The position numbers and the translations under genes are program-made. From Liquidambar formosana (Eukaryota; Streptophyta; Magnoliopsida; Saxifragales; Altingiaceae), in the NCBI GenBank assembly GCA_039720395.1, contig CM077834.1:3988607-4052606 (forward strand): a DNA stretch of 64,000 nt. The letters are read 5' to 3'. The notes under the pieces were generated by a model that did no database searches, was not told the DNA's origin, and was given only the letters and a program-made list of their open reading frames with translations. Position 1 is the first letter of the stretch. The number at the start of each line of letters is the position of its first letter. Below are positions 47,401-59,824 of the stretch, one piece after another.

Positions 47401-50400
47401 AATGAGTAAAATGATTTCACATTGCTCACATCTGACTGACTAGAGTCGTATTCAGATGCTACTCTGCCCTTCTTCAACTCTTCATATGATTCAGTGGTGC
47501 CTCAGACTCATTAATTGGCAGGTCTCTTGAGGCAATACATAGGTCCAAAGTAGCATAATCTGACATAAGCAATAATCCAATACACAGTTCTCTCTTTGAG
47601 GATCCATCATGATCGTTCAAAAGAATAACTTTAGGTCGTTCAATTGGGTTAAGATCTTTCTAAAATTCATAACTGAAGGTCAATGTGTGTATAATACATG
47701 CAGGCCAGCAAAAGAAAGGAGTGCTTTTTCAGTGGTCAGGCCAATCATTTTCATTCACTTGTAACTCAGTATCTTAGGGCATCTGCAGAACACTCCAGGC
47801 TATGGTTCAATGACACCCAACTTTCTTGCCTTTTGCCATGTTGAACACTTACACATCTGTACCGGGTGTCCACTCTAGTGCTTCAATCCATAATCTTGTA
47901 GGTAAGATCTCATATATATTTCATACACTGATATAAGTGTCTTTGCCATCTCACAAGATTTAGGGTTTGCATCATTGCATGTCAAGATTGCTTATAAAGA
48001 AAGAAAGTAGGGATAAGAGCAATGAAGATATAGTTAAAAAAGAATGGTCATGGTGCAACCCAAATAAATACTGACAGAAATATGAAAGCATAAATGCATA
48101 ATTGCATATGGACAAACCTTTAGTCTCTGCAGACGGAATTTTTTGAACATTTGATTCATCTTGATCAATGGTTGTTGCTGATATATCAATCACTGCAACA
48201 TCGCCAATCTGTGGAAGTTTCAAGTCCTTATAAATTACATGTTTCAAATGGATAAAGCCTAAATCAACTTCCTTCTTCTATTTCCCCAGAACAACAACCT
48301 GAAAAATCCCCCACCACACATGCACATGCTCACACACACACACGCACACATGTGCGCATGCAAAAACAGAAATTGCTGATTACTGAACAAAGAGAAAAAA
48401 AATATAAGGCCTGGCTACTGAACTATTTCCCATGGAATTAACTGCTGCATATCTAGAGACTTGAATAACTGATACTAGTTCAATTGTTTTCCAGTAAGGC
48501 ATATCCGCATATGTCATGATCTTGCCCAGCAGTCTTAACTTTTCCTTGAATTAACTAAGTCATGAAACTTAAAATCAATAAAATTTTGAATGATAAAAGT
48601 CAAATAAAATCAGAAAGGAAAGAGGCAAACATAAGTATTTATATCGAACCACAGTAACTAATACTGATTTACCTGTAATCCTCTGTCAGTTACAATTCTC
48701 AGCACACCCAGAGACTTGTGACGTCGTCTTAATTCTTGTTCAGAAGCTTTTTGAGCACCTATATCACTGTCTATCTCAACAACAATCTTTAAGTTCTTGT
48801 ATCCATTCTCAGGAATCCATTTGACTACAGGTGCCACATCAACAACAATATCATATCTGCACCACAAGACAAATTATATTCTGTATAAAGTGCACATAAA
48901 AGATACGCTGGCACACATTATTATTTCTTGATATATGCCTCTCCTTTTTATACAGCATTACAGAAGCTAGCAAGAGTTAACAGCTGTGCGTATTACTGTA
49001 ATGTGAAGCTGCCATAAGCAAAAACATGCAAGTGGAATAATTTTTAAAAATGCATATATGACAAACCTCAAACAGTTGAGAGAAGAATATGTCTCCTCCA
49101 TATCAGAAAATTTTGTCGCAATGTGAACAGTGTCTTTCAAAGCCTTTCCAGTCACCTAAGAAGAAAACACATCGGCAAATGGTCAAGTGAATCACTTAAG
49201 GAAAGTATCTGACCTTAAATGCATCGACCATGTCAACATAAAAGTTTTTGGAATCAGAGGTACGAAATATTAATAAATAAATAGTAACAAATTGTTTTTG
49301 GATAAGAAATAGTAACAAATACCGAAGACATGGCATGTGGAAGAGTCCTCCTCAAAATAGATTCAATTGTAGCCTTTCGTACATTCTGCTTCCCAACATA
49401 GCTTATAAGAATACTCTCTGGAACTTTCTTACCAGGGCGAAATCCAGGGACCTGGGCAAATCAAACAATGTTGTAAAATGAATTCACTTTCTCTTTTCAC
49501 AGGCCATAAACCATGAATAAATAAGTGGACAGCTCTGAGAACTCTATTTTAATATTTTTGCTGTGACAAGCAAATATCATTTGGGTTACAAAGTAGACGA
49601 TATGAAACAGCGCACACTGACATCGAGACCTCAAAACAAATTAAATTGAAACCACGAGTATTGTCATGTAAGCTGTGTTTGGCATGATAAATGGGCAAAT
49701 ATCAAAATGGTTCTAGTTAAACAATAGTTAATGGTTCCAATTTAAGCACTTGACATATTGATTTTTCTTTTTCAAACTTGGAATGTTTTTGTAACAAAAT
49801 AAAGACAATTCTTCATTAATTACAACTGCACTCAACCAGACAATGGAAGTAGGTGAGCATACACAAGTACTCCACAGTAAATATTGTCCTCATACAATCA
49901 TACAGCATTTAGACATAAATAAATGTTTCACTAAATTAGACAATGTAGTTCCTAGTGTCATTTTATGCAATTAATCAAATTTGATTATAAAGAGTTATAA
50001 ATACAGCAGCAATAGTAATTTAAAAGCACCTTAGCCTGTTTCATAAACTCGTTTATGACCCTATCGTAACAATCCTCACATACAGCTGGTGGAACTTCTA
50101 CACTCAATCGAACCTGCAGAAGAAAAATGTATAAGATATGAATCTGTATTACAAGCATTTAATAAAAAGGCAATTCTGAAAAAGTCTAAGTGTCAAGACT
50201 TTATATTTGCTCTCTTCAACTTCATGAAACAAGTTTAACATCACTATTCACTATATATCAAATTGAGTAGAAACACAAAGGGTTCAAGCAGGTCCACATA
50301 TATAAAACAACCCTTGAATATGAAGAAGGCATATATAAACTCACAAGCTTGTAAAAATGGAAAATATAATATATATTTTGAATTGGGCAACAAAAGGAAA

Positions 50401-51186
50401 AACCCAATTGATAGCGAAAACTGCATTGAGTTTTCCGCTCTTAAAAGCAAGTAAAATAATTTCAAGATCCAAACCAAAAATTACCTAAAGAGACATTGAC
50501 AAATATTCGTTTTTTAATCACAATAATACACCCATAAATTATTGAAAATGATAATCATAAATTCACAATATCCATTTTGAATTCGTCAAGGAACAAAAAA
50601 AGACCCATTTGGATTAAACAATTTTAACGATAATAGAATCCATTAAAAATAAAATAAAATAAACCAAGCAGTAAAACGGCGATAAATAAGACACCCTTTA
50701 ATTAGAAATTCCGAAGTACTTTCTTGCTTTTAAAAGCAAAAACTGCATCGATTTTTCCAGCTTTTAAAAGCAAGCAAAGTGCTTTCAAAATCCTAACCAT
50801 AACATTGAGATAGACTGATAATAAATCAATGTAATTCCTGCTGGGGAAATAACAAAAACAAAACTAAAGGAAGATTGACGGCTCACTCTGGAACTGGGTT
50901 CTTCGGTTTCGGTGACGGCGATATCAGCCGGAAGCCGGTCCTTTTGGGTATCGACAGCAACGGAAGAAGACGCAAAGGCTGTGAATTGGGTCGGATTTCG
51001 AGGAGGTGGAGGTTGGAGGAGGTGGAAATGGCGGAAAGGAAAGGAGAGTTTGTGGAGTGTGGAGTGTGTTTTTTTCAATTGGAGAAGAGAAACAGAGGAA
51101 GTAGTGGTGGTGATAGGAGAGAGGAAGGAGTGAGGTGAGGTATATGCTTTGAATTTTAGGACCGTTGTAGAGCTACAGAGCTCCAT
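44436..51186 (-). CDS. TIG: Trigger factor-like protein TIG, chloroplastic (540 aa, 13 exons)
   Basis: Plastid counterpart of bacterial trigger factor, a ribosome-bound chaperone with a peptidyl-prolyl isomerase-like domain. Exons: 50887-51186, 50030-50113, 49323-49451, 49067-49155, 48673-48856, 48118-48208, 46972-47126, 46399-46491, 46205-46297, 45714-45794, 45427-45576, 45096-45191, 44436-44513. All junctions are GT-AG and phases close at 540 aa. A Ser/Thr/Pro-rich transit peptide (about 1-75) leads to the ribosome-binding domain with the signature VPGFRPGKKVP (residues 129-139). The middle domain carries FHFDTEDGEKLLPGFLDSII, an FKBP-like element, and the C-terminal chaperone part runs from VECKELFYRDLPELDD. 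The last exon ends EWLREHAEIEYTTR. Start: ATG at 51186, in frame with a plausible transit peptide. Confidence 0.94.
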
Positions 51187-52367
51187 TTTTTGAGCCTCTC
51201 AGTGGGAAGTTGAAGATGGTGTTGGAGATACATTAGAGCCCTGAAGGACAGTCCAAGGAGATATGTCTCTGATGAACATGTAGCGACGTCGTTTCGTGTC
51301 TTGAAACATTGCACAATGGGAATTTATTTATTTATATTTTAAATGAAATTACAACTTCATCACCGCAACTTTCACTTAAAAAAATACTTTGTAATCTTAT
51401 CTTATTTTCAAATGCTTTGACCTCTCGTGTTCCAAAAAATTATTAAACCCTTAACGTGTTTATGAAAATGAAGATTTTGTTAATATATTCTTATCATAAG
51501 TCAATGAAATGAGGAAAATATATTTAGCACAGAAGCATTTTTGTCTTAAATTTGTTAAGAGTGGGTTATGAATACATATGATCATTTTGTGTAAGAAAAA
51601 AAACAAGATTGGAAGGGTATAAAATACCATTTTCTCAAACATGAGGGATCAAAAGTGTTTAGAAACAACATATGAATGCAACATATTTTTAAGTAAAAAT
51701 TGAAGGAGTGAAACTGTAATTTTTCTATATTATTATTATTATTATTATTATTTTATTTTAAGGGAGAAAGAACTCATACAATATGTATATATTCCTACCC
51801 AACTATGCCTTATGCTGCTATCCCATATGATAGGACTCTTCACCCCAAACCAATCTTGTTAAGGGACTCAAAACTTGAATTCTAATTATTCCAAGACAAG
51901 TTGAGAAAAAAATGGTAGTGGATTATAAAGTCGTTGTCCATTTTATGCTTTTGAAACATATTATTTCATAATTGAGCTACAAAAATAAATCATTTAGCAA
52001 TCTAATGATGGAATGCGCTAAAATGAATTATTTTCTTTGGCAAGATCAAAACATACTAAGATGCCGTTATTGATTTCCATCTACCCATTTTGTTGATAAT
52101 CCGATAACTTTGGTGACTGTAGCACCACACTTTTTAAAAGGGAGGTACACTGCAGAGACGTCGTCGTTTTCAGGTCCTGAGAAAGATGAAAGGCACAGAG
52201 CAATACCAAAATACGACGCCGTTTCACTCTGTGCCCCTTCGCCATACAAAGCAAGCTCTCTTTTTTTGGTCCTACCTACAAAGCAAGTTCTCTCACTCAA
52301 ACCTGTCACTACTCCGTGAAATTCCACCGATAAATCGCCCAGAAGCAACGACATATCGGCCGATAAG
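51187..52367. promoter_or_regulatory. Divergent intergenic region between TIG and the unknown gene
   Basis: TIG runs leftward and the 197-aa protein gene rightward from this 1.18-kb gap, so it holds both promoters. An ATT trinucleotide run occurs near 51731-51752. The part near 52150-52367 is GC-richer and probably the leader of the right gene. No shared regulatory motif could be assigned. Confidence 0.5.
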
Positions 52368-55300
52368 ATGGAGGGAGTCGGGTCACGACTCGGCCGGGCC
52401 TCGGCTCGGTACGGCCCAGCGACGGTGTTCAACGGCCCCGTAAGGAAGTGGAAGAAGAAGTGGGTACAAGTGTCTTCATCCAACGTCACGTATCAGAACT
52501 CTCAGTCCCAATCCAACGGTCACAATAGCGGCTCTCGCCTCCTCCTCTGTAAATGGACTCCTAGCAGCGGCGCCGGAGACGGCGAGCTCAGCTCCGCCCT
52601 GCCGGAGGAGCCTCCCAGACGGAAGTTCCGGTACACTCCGGTAAGCCGATTTATCCGGAGTTCGTTGTTGATTAAATATGTTTTTATGGGTTTTTGTTGC
52701 TTTGATAAGGATTTTGGAATGGTGCTTTTGGATATTATGGGGTTTAAGCAGGGTTTTGTTATATATAAACTGTGGGTTTTGGTTATTTTGAGTAACACTG
52801 GTTGGAACGAGTTGGTTTGTGCATTAGGGGTTTATGGGTTTTGTTGTTCGGTAGAGTAAAGCATGGTGTTTCTGGGGATTGTGGGGTTTAGGTAGGGCCT
52901 TGCTGCGCAATGTGTGGGTGGGTTTTGGCCTTTTTGAGTAAACATTGGTTGGAAAGAGTTGGTTTGTGTACTGAGCTCTAGGGTTATGCGGTGTGTGCAT
53001 ATTTTGTTGTTTTATAAGGGTTTTGGAGTGGTGTTTTGGGGAATTTTGGGTGTGAAGGTTTTGCAACATAATCTGTGGGTTTTGGTCTTTTTGAATAACA
53101 CTGGTCGGAATGAGCCTTTTTTTGTATTTAGCTCTAGGGTTTTGTAGTGTGTCTATATATATATATATACACAGATATTTTTATAAAACTAGTTGGTGCA
53201 CACGTGCGTTGCACGTGAATTTTTTTGAGTTAAATTATTTTTTTCAATAATGATAATAATTTTTTAAATTTAATAATTTTATCATACCTTTGCATAAGAT
53301 GAAAGCACTTTGATCACTCAATCCTTTACTTCTTTTGATATGATTACTATTTTTTTTTTCATTATCTTTCCCAAATCATAGTGTTTAAAATTATCTTTGA
53401 AATTTCATTATACATAGGTTCTTTGAAGGTTTTGTGAAACTTTTAATGCTGAAACATAAGGCTCTCTCTTTCACTCTTTGTCTCTTTCTCCAATCAAAAC
53501 ATATTTACGCCATCGTTGAAAGATTTAATAGTAAATTATTAGTACATTAGTCTTACAAAAATCAAAACCAAGACTTGCGCGGCTTTGCAAACCCTACAGA
53601 CATGCCATCCTTTTTTTTTTTTTTATGATGTACTGCAATCTACACCCCTCTCGTCGATTCATGCCATAGAAGCTAACTCAAGTTCCTAACTCAAGTTCTT
53701 AATAAGGCCTACACTACCACCTTTAAAAAATCTAGTATTTATGGGATTGGGAGGTTTTCATTTTATTTATGAGTAAAGTAGTCTTTGATATATATGTATT
53801 GGAAAAACATAGGAGAAAACAGATACTCCACGCGGGATCGAAACCAAGACTTACACAAATCCAAAACTTCTATTGGTCTTTGATTAAAATAATAATATTC
53901 CTAATATGTACATGTTTTGGATTTTTATTTCTTTTAAAAATCTGGTATTTATGGGATCAGGATGTTTTCATTTTATTTATGAGTAAATTAGTTTTTGATG
54001 ATTTTTTTTATTTGGGAAACGATAGGAGAACACACATAGCTTTCGTAGAGTCTGAAACCAAAGACTTATGCAAACCTTAAAGCGACAGATTAATAAACTC
54101 AAGGACCATTGATTTTTCATTAAGAAATAATACTTCCTTTGTCCTGTAAAGATAGGCTACGTTTGACAAAACACGGAGTTTAAAAAAATGTAAAAATTAT
54201 ATGTGCTATTCAAAACTAATAATAAAAAATAATAATAAATTATATGTGCTATTCAAAACTTTACTTATGTAATTCAAGGTTTTTTTGTTTTTTTTGGTCT
54301 CTTAATATGGGTTTTCATTTGTTTTTGTTCAAGCATTCGTCTTTTTATTTTCATTCAACTGATTCGTTTTTTATTCTTTTCTTTTTCTTGCTAATTTTGC
54401 AATTCAAATAGAGATTTAAAAGTCCAATCATGCAATGCAGGCAGAGATTTAAATGTTTAAACATAATTTGTATATATAAGTAAAATTTATTGAAAACTAT
54501 ATACCAGACAAAGCACTAGAAGAAAGGAGACGCAATGAAGGCACATAGAAGACGCAGAAGAAGGAAGCAGTAGTTCTTCTTTCCTGTGTTAAGGTTTTAT
54601 GATTTTTATAATGTATTTCTATTTGTATTTATATGTTAACATTCTTAGGGTTTTACAAATTATAGTTTCCATTTCCTTAGAATTCCTATTTGGGTTTGGT
54701 TTTATTTAATTATTATACGAATTATAGTTTCCTTAGAATTCTTATTTGAGGAAATATCCAAAACCTCCCTCAAATATAAAATCATATCTAAAAATCCTAT
54801 TAAATATTTTTCCTATCCATCTAATCCAAATAAGAAAGAATTATATCCATTAACTCCAATCAGTTAAATTTTTGTTTACTGCGGTTAAAAAAAAAGATTG
54901 ATCCGACTAAAATGCCCTTCTTTCACAATAATATGTTCAATGACAAAAATGGATATTCAAGTGAATTTTCTCTTTTGCCCCCTCTTTTCCCAAACTTGTA
55001 TACCTGCTCGCCTACTCTCTCTTTTTCTTCTCCCTTCCCCCCATGTGTACATTAGGGAAGAATTAATTAATGATAGTTAATTTTTTTCTAATTACATTAA
55101 AAATGATAAAAGTAGAAATTCATTTAAATATGCAATTTTTTCATTAAACATATTAATGTCAAATAAGGGTATTTTAGTCGGATCACTCTTTTCTTTTAAC
55201 AACAGTAAACAAAAAATTAACTGGTTGGAGTTAATAGATATGATTCTTTTTTATTTGGATTAGATGGATAGGAAAAATATTTAATGGAGTTTTTGGATAT

Positions 55301-58219
55301 GAATTTATTTTTTAGGGAGTTTTTGGATATTTCCCCTTCTTATTAAGGTATGTGTTTTATATTACTATATTTCCTATATATGCAGAAGGGTAGTTGTGTA
55401 TTTAAAAATTAAAATAAGGGTATATTAGTCAATCAAAAGTTTTTCTCACATTCATCCTTTTATAAGTAGTATAGATTATATGTATACTTAGATATCCACT
55501 AGGGCTTGATTTATTAGCATCTGTAGGATTTATTTTTTCGATTAGGGCTTCAATGATGTTTCTGTTATAGGTATTTTTGGAATTTATGGGTTTAGGCAGG
55601 GTTTTGTTGTTAAAGAAATAGGGTTTTATTGTTTTGATTTTTTCTTTATTTAGGATTGTACAGAAACAATACATGCACCTAGGTGGAGGATTGAAACGAA
55701 CACGTCTTGAAAACCCTTCGCCTCAAAGAGGAAGAAATGCCATTTGGCCAACTGGCCATTGGTTCATTGTTTCGATTTGATTTGGTTGAATTAGTCGGGT
55801 TGTGCTTTTAGCTCTAGGGAATGGGATGTTTCTTATAAAAGTTGCCAGCACTCTGCATCTAACTAAAAGCAGAGTGAAAGCCGCATCACATTATGATTAC
55901 ACTTTAGGGATTGAGTTGTAGGTTTATGGGGTGCTTTCATTTTCAATATGCATAGAGGAACACGTTTTTTTAAGTGCAGAGATTGAATAGGTTTTTTAAG
56001 TGGAGCAATTTATGGGGAAATGGTGCAGCAGTAAGTTGGCCAAATGTTACAAATTCAGGAACTTCTAGGATTTTGAGAAGTGCATTATTTCAAAAATAGA
56101 TTTTTTGGCTTTGGTTTTTTTATTTTGATTTATTTATTTATTTTTGGGGTGGGGTGTGGTTTGTGTTCGTCCAGAAGGCTAAAATATCTACATTTGAAAT
56201 AAATATTGCAGAATTTAAATGCTATCAAGAATTCCAGATGCTTACTACAATTCCATTTTTAACTTTAGTGAATAAATTTTTCCTTATTCAAATCTTTACT
56301 AGGGATTTATATGCCACTGCTGAATTTTGTGTTTGTGTACAACGTGCCAAGCATAAGGATGAACTTAACTTGAACTGCCTTTTATTGGAGTTTTTACGTA
56401 TTCTCTACGAAGATGACACAGGTATCTGGAATGTATTGTTTTATCAAATTAGCCAGTTGCAGTTATTTTGATCAGTCCATTTATTTATTGATTATTAAAA
56501 AGGAATAAAATGGACCATTTTTCTCAAAGAATATTTGAAAGCTGTCCTCTTCTTTCATTTTAGCCTATATTGGAAATTTTGAAACAAGAATATAGACAAC
56601 ATGAATATTGAGTGACTAGGTGATAGTATGAAATTTTAATACTATAGAATGACTAGTTGATTACTTTTCTTTGCAGATTGCTGTACTAGAAAACCAGAAA
56701 AGGGAGGCTGAAGTGAAGGTCGATGATGAAGCTAAAGCAAGTGACACCGACCAATCTACAGCAATGCCAAAATCCAAAAGTGATGATATATATGAAAAGC
56801 CTAACATTGTTGATATTTCTATGAAAGAAAATCAGGTAACACTGTTAAACTTATCCTCATTTAGCTTCTTCCATGACTCTTAAGTTACATGAAGAAAATA
56901 ATCCCACATACTTCATCAGTTCATCTTGTATTTGTGCTTTGTATCTTTGCTCCAGATGAATGCAGGTTTTTTTTCTCCTTTTCTTATAGTTGGGGATGTT
57001 CTCATTGTCTGTGATTCATCTTTATGTCTCTACTAAACTTTGGGCTTAACTTCTGATTAATAAATCATTAAATGAAAAAAAAAATTACAATTGGGTCCTT
57101 GGATTTGTTAATGTTAAGCATCCTCATGCGAAGGGTTTTAAATTTAATTATGATTTTGAAAGACCTTATTAAAAATAAGAAAAAAAAATTTTGATTTTGA
57201 AAGAAATTTTTTCCAAGTATATAATTGTGAAAAACATAAGAAATGGGAAAAAAATGTTAACTTTAGAACATGTACCACATTTAATAATTACACTATACTT
57301 GCCAATGTTGTGTTACTAAGGCTATGTTTGTTGGAGTCTAGAACGATTTTGAAATGTTGGATTTGGATAAGCAAAATATTATAATTTGTGGACATGGCTG
57401 TGTATGGAATGTTGTGATAGAATACAAATGCGTCTCATTAATTACATTATTTGTAAAAAAATAGAACTTTAATATAATGTTCAAAGGGTGACATCTCCCT
57501 TATATATATAGAGAGAGAGGTGTTTCTAATTGAGCATCATGAAGAGAGTCAAAACTCAAAACAAGCATAGGGTTTTCTAATTGGGCATCATGAAGAGAGT
57601 CAGAACTCAACATTTCATGGCAACCAAACGATGGACATTGTGGAGCGAAATTCTTGGCCTAAGGCCACTATCATTGCCCAAAATTATGTCAGATAGTCTA
57701 CATTTGTCATCTTTTTTACAAATCATGCACCGTAAACAATGTTCAAATGGTTTTAAAGCTTAGACCTTTTGATTGTGAGCATTCTTAGCAGATTTATTAA
57801 GAGGATTGAAGTATGGCTCAATGCCCCTCACCCCTCCCCCCCTCTGTCTCTGTCTCTGTCTCTCTTTGTCTCTTTGTCTCTCTCTCTCTCTCTCTCTTTT
57901 TATTTAATGGAAATTATTCTGTCATTCCTCATCCAGAAAAATACGAAATTGTTTGTGATTTGCCAATTACATTAGGAGATTCTTGTATATTAGATCATTG
58001 GTTTATGACATGCTACAAGTTCAGTTCTTAAATAAGCCGGGTTGTTTTGTAATGCAGGCATCAAACAAGAATGTATTATCCCCACGGGACTCAACCATAA
58101 GGCATTTGGATTTGGGTTTATGCTTGACAGGCCAGGATGACAACCAGGACTCAGTCGGCCAGAATGAAGAGGATGAATTGGAGAGAGTGAATTCAGGTGG
58201 GTTTTGGGCGATGGGTTGA
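52368..58219 (+). CDS. Conserved plant protein of unknown function (197 aa, 3 exons), At5g55210-like
   Basis: Coding exons: 52368-52640, 56677-56835, 58058-58219; GT-AG introns, phase 0, 197 aa. I recognise it only as the conserved plant protein next to TIG and GrpE in Arabidopsis; no function is known to me. N-terminal part: RYGPATVFNGPVRKWKKKWV, then a Ser/Asn/Gln-rich stretch, LLLCKWTP and RRKFRYTP. The middle is acidic-basic and Lys/Asp-rich. The C-terminal exon has HLDLGLCL, containing LxLxL (residues 161-165) like an EAR repression motif, then an acidic run and a GGFWAMG end. No membrane segment or signal. Intron 1 is 4.0 kb, inflated by a tandem repeat and a Helitron. The motif hints at a nuclear regulator, which is inference. 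Confidence 0.85.
52680..53155 (+). repeat. Three tandem imperfect repeats in intron 1
   Basis: Units of roughly 150-180 bp share words in order: ttttgttg-ttt, ataaggattttgga, ggggtttaagcagggttttg, ctgtgggttttgg, ttttgagtaacactggttgg, gagttggtttgtg and tctagggtt. Copies begin near 52690, 52860 and 53000. A partial fourth copy with gggtttaggcagggttttg lies at about 55570-55640, beyond the Helitron. Confidence 0.75.
53188..55475 (-). mobile_element. Non-autonomous Helitron on the minus strand
   Basis: On the minus strand it begins TCTATACTACTTATAAAAGG (5' end at 55475) and ends with the hairpin CACGTGC-AAC-GCACGTG (53201-53217) followed by TGTGCACCAACTAGT at 53188. A precedes the 5' end and T follows the 3' end, as expected for insertion between A and T. 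These are textbook plant Helitron termini. Length 2,288 bp, no Rep-helicase frame. It contains a Mutator-type MITE and a Stowaway-like end near 54130. Confidence 0.87.
54748..55336. mobile_element. Mutator-type MITE with long TIRs, nested in the Helitron
   Basis: 589 bp with terminal inverted repeats of about 170 bp. The left starts gaggaaatatccaaaacctc; the right in reverse complement starts ggggaaatatccaaaaactc. Both arms include tcctatccatctaatccaaa and tgatccgactaaaat. Flanks ttcttattt (54739-54747) and ttcttatta (55337-55345) match at 8 of 9 positions, fitting a 9-bp Mutator target duplication. Confidence 0.85.
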
Positions 58220-59824
58220 TACTCAGCCCGCTTAGAAACCCAAAGCTTTTAATAGATTTGTGTTAATGCACTTATAGGTGAAGTCATCATTTGATGAATC
58301 ATTGTGGTTCCTAATGCATATGATGCAAGCTCTATAAAAAAAATTGATGTGAAACAAGTTCTACATCCTGTAATTATGGGTTTGGCTCCAGTCTGTTAAT
58401 ATATAATTTAGGGTTAGATATTGCTGGTAGTACATGATGAATCAACCTTTTGATCCGGTGGCTAATTTTATTGTCATTGAAGCTTGCTCGCCATTGCAAC
58501 AATATTTTCACCTTCTTTGGCTCTTACAATCAGGCACCTTTTGACAACACTGCAGTTGCTATTGAAAATATTGTTGCAATGGCAACCTGAGTTAATGCCA
58601 CCCTATTAAAAATTCGTTACAACGGCAATATATCCGTGTTTGGGCAGTTCTCACAAGCATTTACAGCAACGTTGGTGTTAAGAAAGGGCAGGAGGCCGAA
58701 GAGGAAGAGAACTATTGAACTTCTAGTATGCGCCGAGAACATTAATTAGTAGAATCATTGTAATTTGCTAATTTATGATTATAGTTCTCTCCCATGCCAA
58801 CTTGTGGTGGCCTCTGCTAATATTTGATGAAGCCAGCATATGATATTGATCCTAACATTGTATTCTCAAATAGGCAGTGCAAAAACATGAGTATGGCATG
58901 CAGAAAAACGAAATTTACACCATGCAAGACTTTTCAAAGACACCTCAAGTTTGAAAACTTCATGCTTGGCACATTGAAAAGCAAAATCCACACCATGCAG
59001 AACCTTTCCTAATGGAATAGTTCATCATTAACTTAAATTTTCAGTCCTTTTATCAAAATCAATTTATAAAACTAGGCTTCTAATTGGAGCCAGAAAATTA
59101 TGAGAAGGAAAGGAACATTTAAGCATTGTCCTTCCATTTCCCTCATGCTTTTTGAGATCTAAATGAAGCCAAAAAGTTTAGAAAAAGAAAAGAACTTATT
59201 AAATTGTAACCCGTTCTATATAGGGCTGATTAGGTCCAAGGGCGTCCCAGACAGATAAGACGGGTGGGAGCTGTACAATCATTTCCCAGACGTCCCAGAC
59301 CTCATCAATTTCGCGTGTATATATTAACAGATGTGAAATTTGAGAACAAAACGGTCACATGTGTGAAGGCAAAATCACAAAAGGTAAGGAAGTATTTACA
59401 CAAAATCTTCCCCTGCATACAAGGTTTAAATAAGATTTCAAGATCGAATAGAAAAAAATGTTACCTCATCCTGCAGAAAGAATAGTGAAACCTGCAAGGA
59501 AACTACAGGCATGAGCAACTTAAAACTCAACTAGGGCATTTTTGGCACTGAAAACTTCTTATCATAGCCGTATCAATCAAGCTCAAAACTGTGTGTTAAA
59601 AACAGTTCACAGTCATCAATAAAACACATCTTATGACATAATCTTTTATAAATGAACAATAAATAAAACTAGATAAACAGAGGGCAAAAAAAGGACTGTC
59701 CTATGCCTTGCACTAATACCAGTTCCTAAAGCAGATGAAATAGGGGAAACACTCTATCCATTCATCTCAGAAAAATGCAAAACTTTTTGATGGTATGCAG
59801 CAGGGATTCTACTGAGCCATTCCT
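58220..59824. other. Convergent 3' region between the unknown gene and GrpE
   Basis: No gene seen. It holds a perfect 21-bp inverted repeat at 58490-58583 and a degenerate direct repeat near 58900-59010 (words like accatgca and ttgaaaa). Bases just left of 59825 are the probable GrpE 3' UTR. Confidence 0.45.
58490..58583. repeat. Perfect 21-bp inverted repeat with 52-nt loop
   Basis: 58490-58510 (gccattgcaacaatattttc plus a) is exactly the reverse complement of 58563-58583. A related word, gttacaacggcaat, lies near 58617. As RNA this would fold to a single 21-bp stem. Confidence 0.9.

Noticed and set aside
50875..51138. Plus-strand Gly/Arg-rich frames
   Set aside because: Antisense of the TIG transit-peptide exon.
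57490..57780. Plus-strand frame with repeated tgaagagagtca words in intron 2 of the unknown gene
   Set aside because: No splice-compatible link to the exons and no recognisable protein; a local repeat explains it.
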